From JALYNX01 sp963749415 (GTDB lineage Bacteria > Actinomycetota > Acidimicrobiia > Spongiisociales > ZC4RG35), in contig CAVVMG010000001.1 in NCBI GenBank assembly GCA_963749415.1, positions 558,001 to 622,000 of the forward strand: 64,000 nucleotides of DNA, in the 5' to 3' direction. Position 1 is the stretch's first letter. Each line of letters starts with the position of its first letter. The position numbers and the translations under genes were made by a program. Shown piece by piece: positions 25,284-33,248 of this stretch. Under the pieces are notes generated by a model that saw nothing but the letters and a program-made list of their open reading frames with translations, was not told the origin of the DNA and ran no database searches.

Positions 25284-25338
25284 TCGAATGGGATCGCGAA
25301 ACCCATGTATCCCCTGTGGCGCCCGTAGCATCTTGGCG

Positions 25339-27018
25339 TTGGCCAAGCACTCCTCTCCCCGCTCCTGGATCGTGTGGGCGACGATCGCCGTCGCGGTCGC
25401 CGCCTTCACCGCGATCGGGATCGGCTGGTCGCAGCACGTCTCGGCAGCAGGGGCTGTGGTCGCCGGGAACGTGAAGTACGCCGGCCTCACGGTCGAGGGC
25501 CTCACTCCAGGTGAAGTCCGCCCTTTGGTCGCCGAGCGCGCAGTCGACCTCCTCAATGACGAGATCACACTGGCGTTCGGCGACGACGAGGTGTCCGTCC
25601 CCTTCGGTCGCCTCGGCTTCTCCTATGGCGCCAGCCAAACGACGGAGGAGATCGTCGCCGCCCGACACAGCGGTCAGCCCTGGGACCAGTTCGCGGCCTG
25701 GGTGGCGGGCCCGATCGTCGAGCACGAGGTGGACGAGAGCTGGACGTTCGATCCCGAGCTCGCGATGGCGACTCTTGCGACCCTGCCCCAGCTCCGCCCC
25801 GAGCCGTCGGTCGAGCCGCAGTTGGTCGATGGGGAGAGCGGGATGGAAGTGGTGCCCGGCGAGGCCGGTCTCATCGTTGACCTGACGTCCATCGTCGAGG
25901 AGTTGGAGGGAGTCGATCTCCTCCAGCCACCGCGCCAGGTGGAGGGGAGGCTGGTGGAAGAGCCGCCTGCCGTCAGCGACGCCAAGGCTGCGGACCTCGC
26001 CGCCGAACTCAACGCTCTCACCCGCGATGGCGTGATTGTCACGGTGAATGGCCACAGCCGGCTGATCAGCGCCCAGGACCTGAGGGAGCACCTCATCGTC
26101 GGCACCGGAGCCGACGGTTTGGAGACCAGCTTCAACCGGGTGAGCCTGCAACGTCTGTTGGAGGCCAAGTTTCCCGAGCCGGTGACCGAGTTCGAGCCTC
26201 CGGTGATGGAGGTCGAGGACGGGGTGGTGACGCTCGTCACCCCCGGTAAGCCTTATCTGGTGTGCTGCAGCCCGGACGCGGCGAGCGACGTGGCTGCCGC
26301 AGTCCTCGAGGGCTCGGGTGAGCCCCAGGAGCTGCAACCGGCGCCGGCGGACGATCCTGCGGTCCGTGCCTGGGCCGACGGCTCGATGATCACGGAACTG
26401 GTCGGCGAGTTCACCACCAACCATCCCTGCTGTGAGTCGCGGGTGACCAACATCCACCGCATCGCCGACCTGGTCCGGGGGGTGTACATCCTCCCCGGGG
26501 AGACCTTCTCGATAAACGAGTACGTCGGCCCGAGGACCGTGGCCGGCGGCTTCGTGCGCGCCGGGGCGATCCGCCAGGGGCACATGGTGCTGGAGGTCGG
26601 GGGCGGTGTCTCCCAGTTCATCACGACGACATTCAACGCGGCGTACTTCGCCGGGCTCGACTTCGATGAGTACCGAAGCCACACGATCTACTTCTCGCGG
26701 TATCCCTACGGGCGGGAGGCAACGATCGGCATCCCGGCCCCCGACCTGATCCTGAACAACACCACTCAGTACCCGGTGCTGATATGGACCTCATACGACG
26801 ACACCTCGGTGACCGTCAGCATGTACTCGATAAAGCACATCGAGGTCGCCGAGTTGGACCAGCGCAGATCCGCCGCCGGGGCATGCACCCACGTCGAAAC
26901 CGATCGCCAGCGCACCTATCCGGATGGCCGGGTGCTCGTGGACACGATCGTGGCCGACTATCGCCCCGCCGAGGGCTTCGACTGCGCCGGGAGACGGATC
27001 CCCGAGCCCGTCACCTGA
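25339..27018 (+). CDS. VanW/YoaR-type peptidoglycan-binding membrane protein
   Basis: The 559-residue product has one N-terminal membrane helix (IVWATIAVAVAAFTAIGIGW, about residues 11-30). Extracytoplasmic repeats follow that resemble the peptidoglycan-binding_4 domain (AGLTVEGLTPGEVRPLVAE and a second unit near residues 210-300). The C-terminal VanW domain (about 355-500) carries NIHRIADLVRGVYILPGETF, GGGVSQFITTTFNAAYFAG and YFSRYPYGREATIG. Related proteins act at the cell wall, though their chemistry is unclear. I chose TTG 25339 because TAGCAT lies 7 nt before it, matching the leaderless pattern seen elsewhere here. Earlier in-frame codons would place charged residues before the helix. 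Confidence 0.9.
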   Translation: MAKHSSPRSWIVWATIAVAVAAFTAIGIGWSQHVSAAGAVVAGNVKYAGLTVEGLTPGEVRPLVAERAVDLLNDEITLAFGDDEVSVPFGRLGFSYGASQTTEEIVAARHSGQPWDQFAAWVAGPIVEHEVDESWTFDPELAMATLATLPQLRPEPSVEPQLVDGESGMEVVPGEAGLIVDLTSIVEELEGVDLLQPPRQVEGRLVEEPPAVSDAKAADLAAELNALTRDGVIVTVNGHSRLISAQDLREHLIVGTGADGLETSFNRVSLQRLLEAKFPEPVTEFEPPVMEVEDGVVTLVTPGKPYLVCCSPDAASDVAAAVLEGSGEPQELQPAPADDPAVRAWADGSMITELVGEFTTNHPCCESRVTNIHRIADLVRGVYILPGETFSINEYVGPRTVAGGFVRAGAIRQGHMVLEVGGGVSQFITTTFNAAYFAGLDFDEYRSHTIYFSRYPYGREATIGIPAPDLILNNTTQYPVLIWTSYDDTSVTVSMYSIKHIEVAELDQRRSAAGACTHVETDRQRTYPDGRVLVDTIVADYRPAEGFDCAGRRIPEPVT

Positions 27019-27145
27019 GGGCCCCGACCACCGGGTCGTCCCCGTATCCCAGGAGGTTGGCGACCAAGAGCACGGTCACGAAGAGGGCGATCGCCAGGAT
27101 GAGGCCGATGAGCCATGGGGGGAGTCGGCGCCTCTCGGGTTCCAT
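27011..27145 (-). CDS. Possible 44-residue single-pass membrane protein
   Basis: A small frame from ATG 27145 encodes MEPERRRLPPWLIGLILAIA, then a continuous hydrophobic helix (LFVTVLLVANLLGYG) and a short polar tail (DDPVVGALR). The charge pattern (Arg cluster before the helix) suits an N-in membrane peptide. It overlaps the last bases of the VanW-type gene tail to tail. GGAGG lies 13 nt upstream, which is rather far. No known family is recognised, and expression is uncertain. Confidence 0.45.
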   Translation of the reverse strand: MEPERRRLPPWLIGLILAIALFVTVLLVANLLGYGDDPVVGALR

Positions 27146-27180
27146 GCCATTGATTGTGCCTCCTCGGCGCCCGAGACGCG

Positions 27181-27212
27181 ACGAAGCCCCGGGAGGAGGT
27201 CCGGGGCTTCGT
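27181..27212. terminator. Bidirectional terminator-like hairpin
   Basis: A perfect 12-bp stem (27181-27192 with 27201-27212, 8-base loop) lies 17 bp beyond the hsp20 stop. It also sits downstream of the plus-strand VanW-type gene. It has no long T run but is GC-rich, and its position between convergent genes suggests a terminator for hsp20. Confidence 0.65.
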
Positions 27213-27228
27213 GTTGGGGTGTTGCCGT

Positions 27229-27642
27229 TCAGCCGGTCAGGGCTTCCTGGACCTTCCCGATTTCGATCTTCCGCGCCCGGGCGGTCTCGGCCACGGGGAT
27301 GGAGACCGTCAAGACGCCATGGTCATAGCCGGCCTCGATCCGCTCCGGGTCGAGCCCGTCACCGAGGAAGAACTGACGGGAGAAGGCGCCGGTGGGTCGC
27401 TCGTTGAGGATCACCTGCACCTCGTCACCGCGCTTCCACTCCCGGTTGGCGCTGACCGTCAGCGTGTTCTTCTCCACCTCGAGATCGATGGTGTCGGGGT
27501 CGACACCGGGAAGATCTATGTGCAAGACGAAACGATCGTCCTGGCGATAGGCATCCACCGGCATGAAGCTGAAGCGGTTGCCCCCCCAGATCTGACGTGA
27601 GAGCCGATCGAAATCGGCGAATGGGTCGGAACGCATCAACAT
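27229..27642 (-). CDS. Small heat-shock protein, Hsp20/alpha-crystallin family
   Basis: This is an ATP-independent holdase chaperone of 137 residues. A short N-terminal arm (MLMRSDPFADFDRLSRQIWG) precedes the alpha-crystallin domain (about residues 28-130), with the signature HIDLPGVDPDTIDLEVEKNT, GAFSRQFFLGDGLD and YDHGVLTVSIPVAE. The ATG at 27642 has AAGGAGGT 7 nt upstream; a longer open frame would run through the promoter. The promoter carries a 9-9-9 palindrome, suggesting repression and stress induction. The C-terminal I-x-I motif is weak (KIEIGKV). Confidence 0.93.
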   Translation of the reverse strand: MLMRSDPFADFDRLSRQIWGGNRFSFMPVDAYRQDDRFVLHIDLPGVDPDTIDLEVEKNTLTVSANREWKRGDEVQVILNERPTGAFSRQFFLGDGLDPERIEAGYDHGVLTVSIPVAETARARKIEIGKVQEALTG

Positions 27643-27679
27643 TCCACTTACCTCCTTCGAAATACGATTACACCACAGA

Positions 27680-27718
27680 AGTATATGCCATAAATCTGAT
27701 ATGTCAAACATCAGATTT
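27680..27718 (-). promoter_or_regulatory. hsp20 promoter overlapped by a 9-9-9 palindromic operator
   Basis: On the minus strand TTGACA (27707-27702) and TATACT (27685-27680) are 16 bp apart, giving a strong promoter with a leader of about 30 nt. The -35 box lies in the centre of a perfect palindrome: AAATCTGAT (27692-27700), nine spacer bases, ATCAGATTT (27710-27718). The geometry equals that of CIRCE (9-N9-9), but the sequence is unrelated to CIRCE or the HspR HAIR box. A repressor bound here would block RNA polymerase directly. Confidence 0.75.
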
Positions 27719-27783
27719 CGTATGGAAGCGACAGCAGGGTTGAGTTCGGCGGAGCCCCGGAACTCCGGTCATATCATCCCGGA

Positions 27784-29055
27784 ATGAGCGCACTCCCCTG
27801 GGAGCTCCTCCCCGATGGCTCCACCGTGGGTGAGGACGGGCGGTTGCTGATCGCCGGGTGCGACACACTCGACCTCGCCGCCGAGTTCGGCACCCCTTTG
27901 TTCGTATACGACGAAGACCATCTCCGGGCCCGTTGCCGGGAGGCGACCAGCGCGTTCGGTGGCAACGCGGTCTACGCCTCGAAGGCGTTCCTGTGTCGGG
28001 CCATGGCACGGCTCGCCCACGAGGAGGGCATGGCCATCGACGTGTCGACCGGAGGCGAGCTCCATGTGTGCCTCGAGGCGGGGGTCCCCCCGGAGCACCT
28101 CGTATTCCATGGCAACAACAAGTCTCGCCGCGAGCTGGAGCGGTCCCTCGACGAGGGTGTGGGACGGATCGTGGTCGACAGCTTCGACGAGCTAGACCGT
28201 CTCGAGGCGCTGCACCAGGAGGGGTCGAGGCCCCCGCGGGTCCTGCTCCGGGTCACACCCGGCGTCGAGGCCCACACCCATCACTTCGTGGCGACCGGCC
28301 AAGACGACTCCAAATTCGGGCTCACCGTTTCCAATGGCGCCGCGGCGAGAGCGGTCGAGCGAGCCCAAGCCTCGGAGGCGATGGAGCTGGTCGGGCTGCA
28401 CGCCCACATCGGATCTCAGGTGTTCCGGGTGGATTCCTATGCCGAGGCACTCGGGGTCATCGCCGACTTCGCCCGGCCCTTTCACCTGCCCGAGCTCTCC
28501 ATCGGCGGCGGCCTCGGGGTCGCCTACGTGGAGGGCGAGACCGCCCCCACGATCACCGAATGGGCGGACATCTTGCATCGGGCTGCCACTGACCTGGGAA
28601 TCGAGGCGTCGCTGTCGGCGGAGCCGGGACGGTCGATCGTGGCTCGGGCGGCGATCACGCTGTACACGGCGGGCACGATCAAAGAGCTCCCGGGGATTCG
28701 GACCTATGTGGCCGTCGACGGCGGGATGAGTGACAACCCGCGGCCGGTGCTCTACGGGTCGGGTTACGAGACTTTCATGCCGGCGCGTGTCGCCGAGGAC
28801 CGTCCGGCACCGGTTCGCCTCGTCGGCAAGCATTGCGAGTCCGGGGACGTGCTGGTCCGCGACGGTTGGGTCCCCGAAGGGCTCGGGGTCGGGGACATCG
28901 TTGCCACCCCGGTAACCGGTGCGTACGGGCACTCGATGGGCTCCAACTACAACAAGGTCCTCCGACCGGCGGTTGTTTTCGTCTCCGAGGGCAACGCCCG
29001 CCTGGTGGTGCGTCGGGAGACACTGGACGATCTCCTGGCCACAGATGTCGGCTGA
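27784..29055 (+). CDS. lysA: Diaminopimelate decarboxylase
   Basis: LysA is the PLP enzyme that decarboxylates meso-diaminopimelate to lysine, the last step of lysine synthesis. The 423-residue product has the N-terminal barrel with the PLP lysine in NAVYASKAFLCRAMARL (about residue 64), the HIGSQ phosphate-binding motif, SIGGGLGVAY, EPGRSIVARAAITLY and the C-terminal CESGDVL and GAYGHSMGSNYN. Length is normal. TATCAT (27772-27777) lies 6 nt before the ATG with no Shine-Dalgarno sequence, implying a leaderless transcript divergent from hsp20. Confidence 0.96.
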   Translation: MSALPWELLPDGSTVGEDGRLLIAGCDTLDLAAEFGTPLFVYDEDHLRARCREATSAFGGNAVYASKAFLCRAMARLAHEEGMAIDVSTGGELHVCLEAGVPPEHLVFHGNNKSRRELERSLDEGVGRIVVDSFDELDRLEALHQEGSRPPRVLLRVTPGVEAHTHHFVATGQDDSKFGLTVSNGAAARAVERAQASEAMELVGLHAHIGSQVFRVDSYAEALGVIADFARPFHLPELSIGGGLGVAYVEGETAPTITEWADILHRAATDLGIEASLSAEPGRSIVARAAITLYTAGTIKELPGIRTYVAVDGGMSDNPRPVLYGSGYETFMPARVAEDRPAPVRLVGKHCESGDVLVRDGWVPEGLGVGDIVATPVTGAYGHSMGSNYNKVLRPAVVFVSEGNARLVVRRETLDDLLATDVG

Positions 29056-29109
29056 CCTACCTGCGCCTCAGGCTGCCTTCTACGATCTCCCGGTGCCCGG
29101 AGCCCCCGC

Positions 29110-29565
29110 GTGAAGAAAGCTGCAGAGCTGATCGGGTGGAGGGAATGGGTGCAACTGCCCGACCTGGGCGTATTCGAGATCAAGGCCAAGGTCGACACTG
29201 GCGCGGCAACCTCCTCACTCCACGCATTTCGATTGGAGCGCTTCGATAGGGATGGTGTCTCCTATGTCCGCTTCGAAGTCCACCCCAGGCAGCGTTCGAA
29301 GAAGCCGAGCGTCGAATGCGAGGCGCGAGTGGTGAGGGAGACCTCAGTGCGCAACCCCGGGGGGCGGATCGAGCTCCGACCGGTCATCGCCTCCACCGTG
29401 GTGGTGGCGGGGGTCCCGGTCGCGGCTCAGATCAATCTGACGGGGCGCGACGAGATGGGGTTCAGGATGCTCCTCGGCAGGCGCACACTCCGGAATAGGT
29501 TTGTGGTAGACCCCGGCAAGTCCTACCTCGGCCGCCGGCCGCGACGCAACCAGGAAGCAGAGTGA
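29110..29565 (+). CDS. rimB: RimK-associated retropepsin-like (ATP-dependent zinc protease family) protein
   Basis: The 151-residue product belongs to the family labelled putative ATP-dependent zinc protease (PF05618), whose Pseudomonas member RimB is co-encoded with RimK. The core motif is VDTGAATSSLHA (about residues 28-39), an aspartyl-protease-like D-T-G-A, followed by RPVIASTVVVAGVPVAAQIN and GFRMLLGRRTLRNRF. The GTG start overlaps the stop of a 6-codon open frame. The stop overlaps the rimK start by 4 bp, so the two are translationally coupled. RimB in Pseudomonas has been tied to RimK-dependent ribosome modification. The function here is inferred from context. Confidence 0.88.
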   Translation: MKKAAELIGWREWVQLPDLGVFEIKAKVDTGAATSSLHAFRLERFDRDGVSYVRFEVHPRQRSKKPSVECEARVVRETSVRNPGGRIELRPVIASTVVVAGVPVAAQINLTGRDEMGFRMLLGRRTLRNRFVVDPGKSYLGRRPRRNQEAE

Positions 29566-30461
29566 AGATCGCAATCCTCTCCCGACGCGCCAGCCTCTAT
29601 TCGACTGGCAGGCTCAAGGAAGCCGCCCTGGAACGGGGTCACGAGGTCAGCATCGTCGACTACCTCCGCTGCTACATGGACATCACGGCGCGTCGCCCCA
29701 AAGTGCTCTACAGGGGGGAGGGGCTCAACCCGGATGCAGTGGTTCCCAGGATCGGGGCCACCTACACCTTCTACGGGGCGGCAGTGGTTCGACAGTTCGA
29801 GATGGCCGGGATCTACTCGGTCAACGAGTCGCAGGCGATCAGCCGATCCCGCGACAAGCTGCGATCGCTGCAATTGCTGTCCCGGGCCGGCGTCGGCCTT
29901 CCCACGACCGGGTTCGCCCATGACAGCCAGGACATCGGGGGCTTGCTCAAGGTCGCCGGCGGCCCGCCGGTTGTGGTCAAGCTGCTCGAAGGGACACAAG
30001 GAATCGGCGTGGTGCTCGCCGAGACGACCAAGGCTGCGGAGTCGGTTATCGGCGCCTTCCGCCAACTCGACGCCAACATCCTGGTCCAGGAATTCATCAA
30101 GGAGGCCGGAGGCGCCGACATCAGGGCATTCGTGGTGGGGGGGCGGGTGGTTGCGGCTATGAAGCGCCAGGCTCCCCCCGGTGAGTTCAGGAGCAATCTG
30201 CATCGAGGGGCCACAGCCGAGGCGATCAAGCTGAGCCCGATCGAGAGGTCGATGGCGATTCGGGCCGCGAAGACCATGGAGCTCAATGTCGCCGGTGTCG
30301 ACCTCATCCAGTCCTCGGACGGGCCCCTGGTGATCGAGGTCAACTCATCTCCCGGCTTGGAGGGGATCGAAGGTGCCAGCGGCGTCGACGTTGCTGGTGA
30401 GATCATCGAATTCATTGAGAACAACGCCGGGCTCGAAACACGTGGCCGCCCTAGAGCCTGA
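29562..30461 (+). CDS. rimK: RimK-type ATP-grasp glutamate ligase
   Basis: RimK adds glutamate residues to the C-terminus of ribosomal protein S6 in gamma-proteobacteria, and homologs make poly-alpha-glutamate. The 299-residue product has the N-terminal RimK domain (MKIAILSRRASLYSTGRLKE) and the ATP-grasp fold: SRDKLRSLQLLSRAGVGLP, VVVKLLEGTQGIGVVLAE, ADIRAFVVGGRVVAAMKR and the Mg2+-binding VIEVNSSPGLEGIE. Length matches E. coli RimK (300). It lies between rimB and an M14 hydrolase with overlaps at both ends. Whether S6 is the target here cannot be told. Confidence 0.94.
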   Translation: MKIAILSRRASLYSTGRLKEAALERGHEVSIVDYLRCYMDITARRPKVLYRGEGLNPDAVVPRIGATYTFYGAAVVRQFEMAGIYSVNESQAISRSRDKLRSLQLLSRAGVGLPTTGFAHDSQDIGGLLKVAGGPPVVVKLLEGTQGIGVVLAETTKAAESVIGAFRQLDANILVQEFIKEAGGADIRAFVVGGRVVAAMKRQAPPGEFRSNLHRGATAEAIKLSPIERSMAIRAAKTMELNVAGVDLIQSSDGPLVIEVNSSPGLEGIEGASGVDVAGEIIEFIENNAGLETRGRPRA

Positions 30462-31449
30462 CATCCGCAACGACCCGATAACCGTCGGCAGCCAGGTGAT
30501 CCTCCCCGGGCATCGTGCGCGCATCGAACTTCCTTTTGCCAAGGTACCGACGGGCTCGGAAGAGGCGTTGCCGGTGGCAGTGATCAACGGGAGAAGGCCC
30601 GGCCCCCACGTTTGGCTCTCGGCTGCGATCCACGGTGACGAGGTGAACGGGGTGGAAGTGGTCCGACGCGTTCTCAGCCAACTCGACGCCCGCAACCTGC
30701 GGGGGGCTGTGATCGGTGTGCCCATCGTCAACCCACTCGGGTTCATCATCGAATCCCGCTATCTCCCCGATCGACGGGACCTGAACCGCGCATTTCCCGG
30801 GTCGGCGCGGGGCTCGACTGCCGCACGCCTCGCCCACCTGTTCATGAAGGAAGTGGTCAGCCAATGCTCGGTGGGCATCGACCTCCACACCGCCAGCAAC
30901 CATCGAACCAACATCCCCCAGATCAGGACGAACGCCGACCATCCCGCGGCGATGCGCCTGGCACGTGCCTTCGGCGCCCCCTTCACCATCCATGCCCGGG
31001 TGCGTGACGGCTCCTTGCGCCAGGCCGCCACCGAGTTGGGGGCGACCGTCCTGGTCTACGAGGCCGGGGAGACGCTGCGCTTCGAGGATGAGGCCATCGA
31101 GACCGGCGTGGTCGGCGTGCTGCGCACATTGCGCTCATTGCGGATGATCGAGGCCCGGCTCCCCAGGGCCCGCCCCACCAGGGTGATACGGCGCACTCGT
31201 TGGGTGCGCGCGCGAAGGGGAGGCCTGGCCGAGATCAAGGTCCGGCTCGGTGACCGGGTGGAGATCGGCGAGGTGGTCGCCACCATCTCCGATGCCTTCT
31301 CCACCCGCCCCACACGGGTGATTTCCCCATCCTCAGGCTTCGTGGTGGCCCGGACCTTGCGCCCGCTGGTCAACTCCGGCGACGCCCTGGTCCACATCGC
31401 ATCCCAACATGGGCCGGACATCGACGAGCCAGCCGAGCGACGGCGTTGA
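30442..31449 (+). CDS. M14-family succinylglutamate desuccinylase/aspartoacylase-like hydrolase
   Basis: The 335-residue protein belongs to the AstE/AspA zinc carboxypeptidase-like family (PF04952). Zinc ligands are visible as H and E in SAAIHGDEVNG (about residues 70-80) and H in GIDLHTAS. EAGETLRFEDEA gives the catalytic glutamate region. A C-terminal barrel-sandwich domain (GDRVEIGEVVATISD...SGFVVA) is typical of the longer members. GTG 30442 starts 20 bp inside rimK, so expression is tied to rimK. The family cleaves N-acyl or glutamyl-type amides. Acting on RimK products is plausible but inferred. Confidence 0.88.
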   Translation: MAALEPDIRNDPITVGSQVILPGHRARIELPFAKVPTGSEEALPVAVINGRRPGPHVWLSAAIHGDEVNGVEVVRRVLSQLDARNLRGAVIGVPIVNPLGFIIESRYLPDRRDLNRAFPGSARGSTAARLAHLFMKEVVSQCSVGIDLHTASNHRTNIPQIRTNADHPAAMRLARAFGAPFTIHARVRDGSLRQAATELGATVLVYEAGETLRFEDEAIETGVVGVLRTLRSLRMIEARLPRARPTRVIRRTRWVRARRGGLAEIKVRLGDRVEIGEVVATISDAFSTRPTRVISPSSGFVVARTLRPLVNSGDALVHIASQHGPDIDEPAERRR

Positions 31450-31581
31450 TAGGCGGCGGAAGCGACAAACCGGCGTAGCTGCGGCGGACCGGCGTCTGTT
31501 TGGCCGAGACCCGGTGCACCGAACACGATCAACACGTCATCGAGATCCTGGCCGTCGAGGCCAAAGTCCGCCGCCCAGATC

Positions 31582-31872
31582 TCAGCTAGCTTTTTCGATC
31601 TCCTCGAGCCAGCGACGGCGGACCGCTCGGCGCTCCTTGGGAGTGTGGCCACCCCACACGCCCTCCGACTGGTTGGTTTCGATCGACCAGGTGAGGCACT
31701 CGGCGGCCACCGGGCACCCGGCGCAGACCGCCTTGGCGCGAGCGATCCCCACGACGTCCTCGGGATCGGGGAAGAACGAGATCTCATCGACCACATCGAT
31801 GCAGGCCGCAGCCTCCCTCCACGGGGAGAACTTCACATCGAACGTGTCTGGCTCGGTCTCTAGCTCAATCAT
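31582..31872 (-). CDS. WhiB-family iron-sulfur transcriptional regulator
   Basis: Wbl proteins bind a [4Fe-4S] cluster and the sigma factor SigA and are confined to actinobacteria and their phages. The 96-residue product has the four cluster cysteines: C24 in REAAACID, then CAGCPVAAEC (C50, C53, C59). The GVWGG turn and a basic C-terminal helix (KERRAVRRRW) for DNA contact follow. FFPDPEDVVGIARAKAVC is the usual region before the CxxC. Subtype (WhiB1, 2, 3...) cannot be fixed safely. It has its own promoter at 31951-31979. Confidence 0.96.
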   Translation of the reverse strand: MIELETEPDTFDVKFSPWREAAACIDVVDEISFFPDPEDVVGIARAKAVCAGCPVAAECLTWSIETNQSEGVWGGHTPKERRAVRRRWLEEIEKAS

Positions 31873-31950
31873 TTCTGAACCGCTTCAACGCTTTCATGCC
31901 ACCATTCGTTCCCCGATCGGCATCGGATGACGCAGACATCACTGCCATCG

Positions 31951-31979
31951 AGCTTACGCTGTAGTCCTTACCCCGCCAA
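31951..31979 (-). promoter_or_regulatory. whiB promoter
   Basis: On the minus strand TTGGCG (31979-31974) and TAAGCT (31956-31951) are 17 bp apart. The inferred start near 31944 gives a leader of about 70 nt. It lies in the gap between the acyl-CoA dehydrogenase stop (32007) and whiB, so whiB need not depend on the upstream genes. Confidence 0.5.
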
Positions 31980-32006
31980 GAAAAATCCGGTTCTCATCGG
32001 CGACCC

Positions 32007-33236
32007 TCAGCCGATCGGCGTGGCCGCCCCGGGGCCGAGACGGCCCAACTCGGCTCGAGCGACGGAGCGCCGGTGGACTTCGTCGGGCCCGTCTGCGATC
32101 TGGAGCCAGCGGCCCATCGAATAGAGCACGGGGATGGGGAAATCCTCGGTGAAACCGGCGGCACCGAAGAGCTGCATCGCCCGGTCGGCGACGAAGGTGA
32201 GCACCGACGGAGCAACCACCTTGATGGCGGCAATCTCGGTCCGGGCCCCTTTCGTGCCGGCGAGGTCGATCAGCCACGCCGTCTTCAACACCAGCAGCCT
32301 GGCCTGCTCGATCCGGATCCGAGCCTCGGCGATCCACTCCTGGACCACACCCTGCTCCGAAAGCGGGCGCCCGAATGCGGTCCGGGCCTGGGACCGCTGC
32401 ACCATGAGATCCAGGCAGCGCTCGGCGGCGCCGATCGCGCGCATGCAATGGTGGATGCGCCCTGGCCCGAGGCGGGCCTGGGCGATCCCGAATCCTCCAC
32501 CTGATTCGCCCAGGAGGTTGGAGCCCGGCACCCGAACCCCTTCGAAGTTGATCTGGGGATGGCCCCCCCGGTCCTGATACCCGAACACCGTTGGCTCCCG
32601 TTCGATGCTGACTCCTGGCGAGTCGAGAGGGACGATCACCATCGACTGCCGCCGATGAGGATCGGCGTCAGGGTCGGTGACACCCATCACGATCGAGAAC
32701 TTGCAGCGGGGCGAGGCGGCCCCCGAGCTGAACCACTTACGCCCGGTGACGACGAGATCGTCACCGTCCCTCTCGATGCGGGTCCTGATGTTGGTGGCAT
32801 CGGAGCTGGCGACATCGGGCTCGGTCATCGAGAAGCATGACCTGATCTCCCCGTCCAACAGCGGCTGAAGCCAGGTCTGTCGCTGCTCCGGAGTGCCGAA
32901 CATGTGCAGGATTTCCATGTTCCCGGTGTCCGGCGCCGAGCAGTTGATCGCCTCCGGTGCGATCTGAGGGCTGCGCCCTGTGATCTCCGCCAAAGGTGCA
33001 TAGTCCAGGTTGGAGAGCCCCGCCCCCAGATCTGGATCGGGGAGGAACAGGTTCCAGAGGCCAAGCCTTCTGGCCTCCGCCTTCAGGTCTTCCAGCACCT
33101 GGGGATGGTGGTGGGGGTCTCCGGAGGCCGCCATCTGCTCCCGGTATTCCACCTCTGCCGGGTAGACCCGCTGCTCCATGAATCCGGTGAGGAGCGAGCG
33201 CAGGTCCTCAACCCGGGGGGGAAAGCCGAAGTCCAT
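32007..33236 (-). CDS. Acyl-CoA dehydrogenase, ACAD10/11-like
   Basis: This is an FAD-dependent enzyme that introduces the alpha-beta double bond into acyl-CoA. The 409-residue product has the N-terminal helical domain, the mid beta-domain with CFSMTEPDVASSDATNIRT and GRKWFSSGAASPRC, and the C-terminal four-helix domain with RTAFGRPLSEQGVVQEWIAE and QLFGAAGFTEDFP. The catalytic-base segment reads ADGPDEVHRRSVA, the pattern of ACAD10/11-like proteins, rather than the Y-E-G-T of medium-chain enzymes. The substrate chain is not predictable. It starts 12 bp after the M50 protease stop, so the two form an operon. Confidence 0.92.
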   Translation of the reverse strand: MDFGFPPRVEDLRSLLTGFMEQRVYPAEVEYREQMAASGDPHHHPQVLEDLKAEARRLGLWNLFLPDPDLGAGLSNLDYAPLAEITGRSPQIAPEAINCSAPDTGNMEILHMFGTPEQRQTWLQPLLDGEIRSCFSMTEPDVASSDATNIRTRIERDGDDLVVTGRKWFSSGAASPRCKFSIVMGVTDPDADPHRRQSMVIVPLDSPGVSIEREPTVFGYQDRGGHPQINFEGVRVPGSNLLGESGGGFGIAQARLGPGRIHHCMRAIGAAERCLDLMVQRSQARTAFGRPLSEQGVVQEWIAEARIRIEQARLLVLKTAWLIDLAGTKGARTEIAAIKVVAPSVLTFVADRAMQLFGAAGFTEDFPIPVLYSMGRWLQIADGPDEVHRRSVARAELGRLGPGAATPIG

Positions 33237-33248
33237 TGGAAGCTGAAG

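Noticed and set aside
31450..31580. Protein-like minus-strand stretch (DLDDVLIVFGAPGLGQTDAG) downstream of whiB
   Set aside because: No start codon with signal, no recognised family, and the stretch is short. I left the gap as non-coding.
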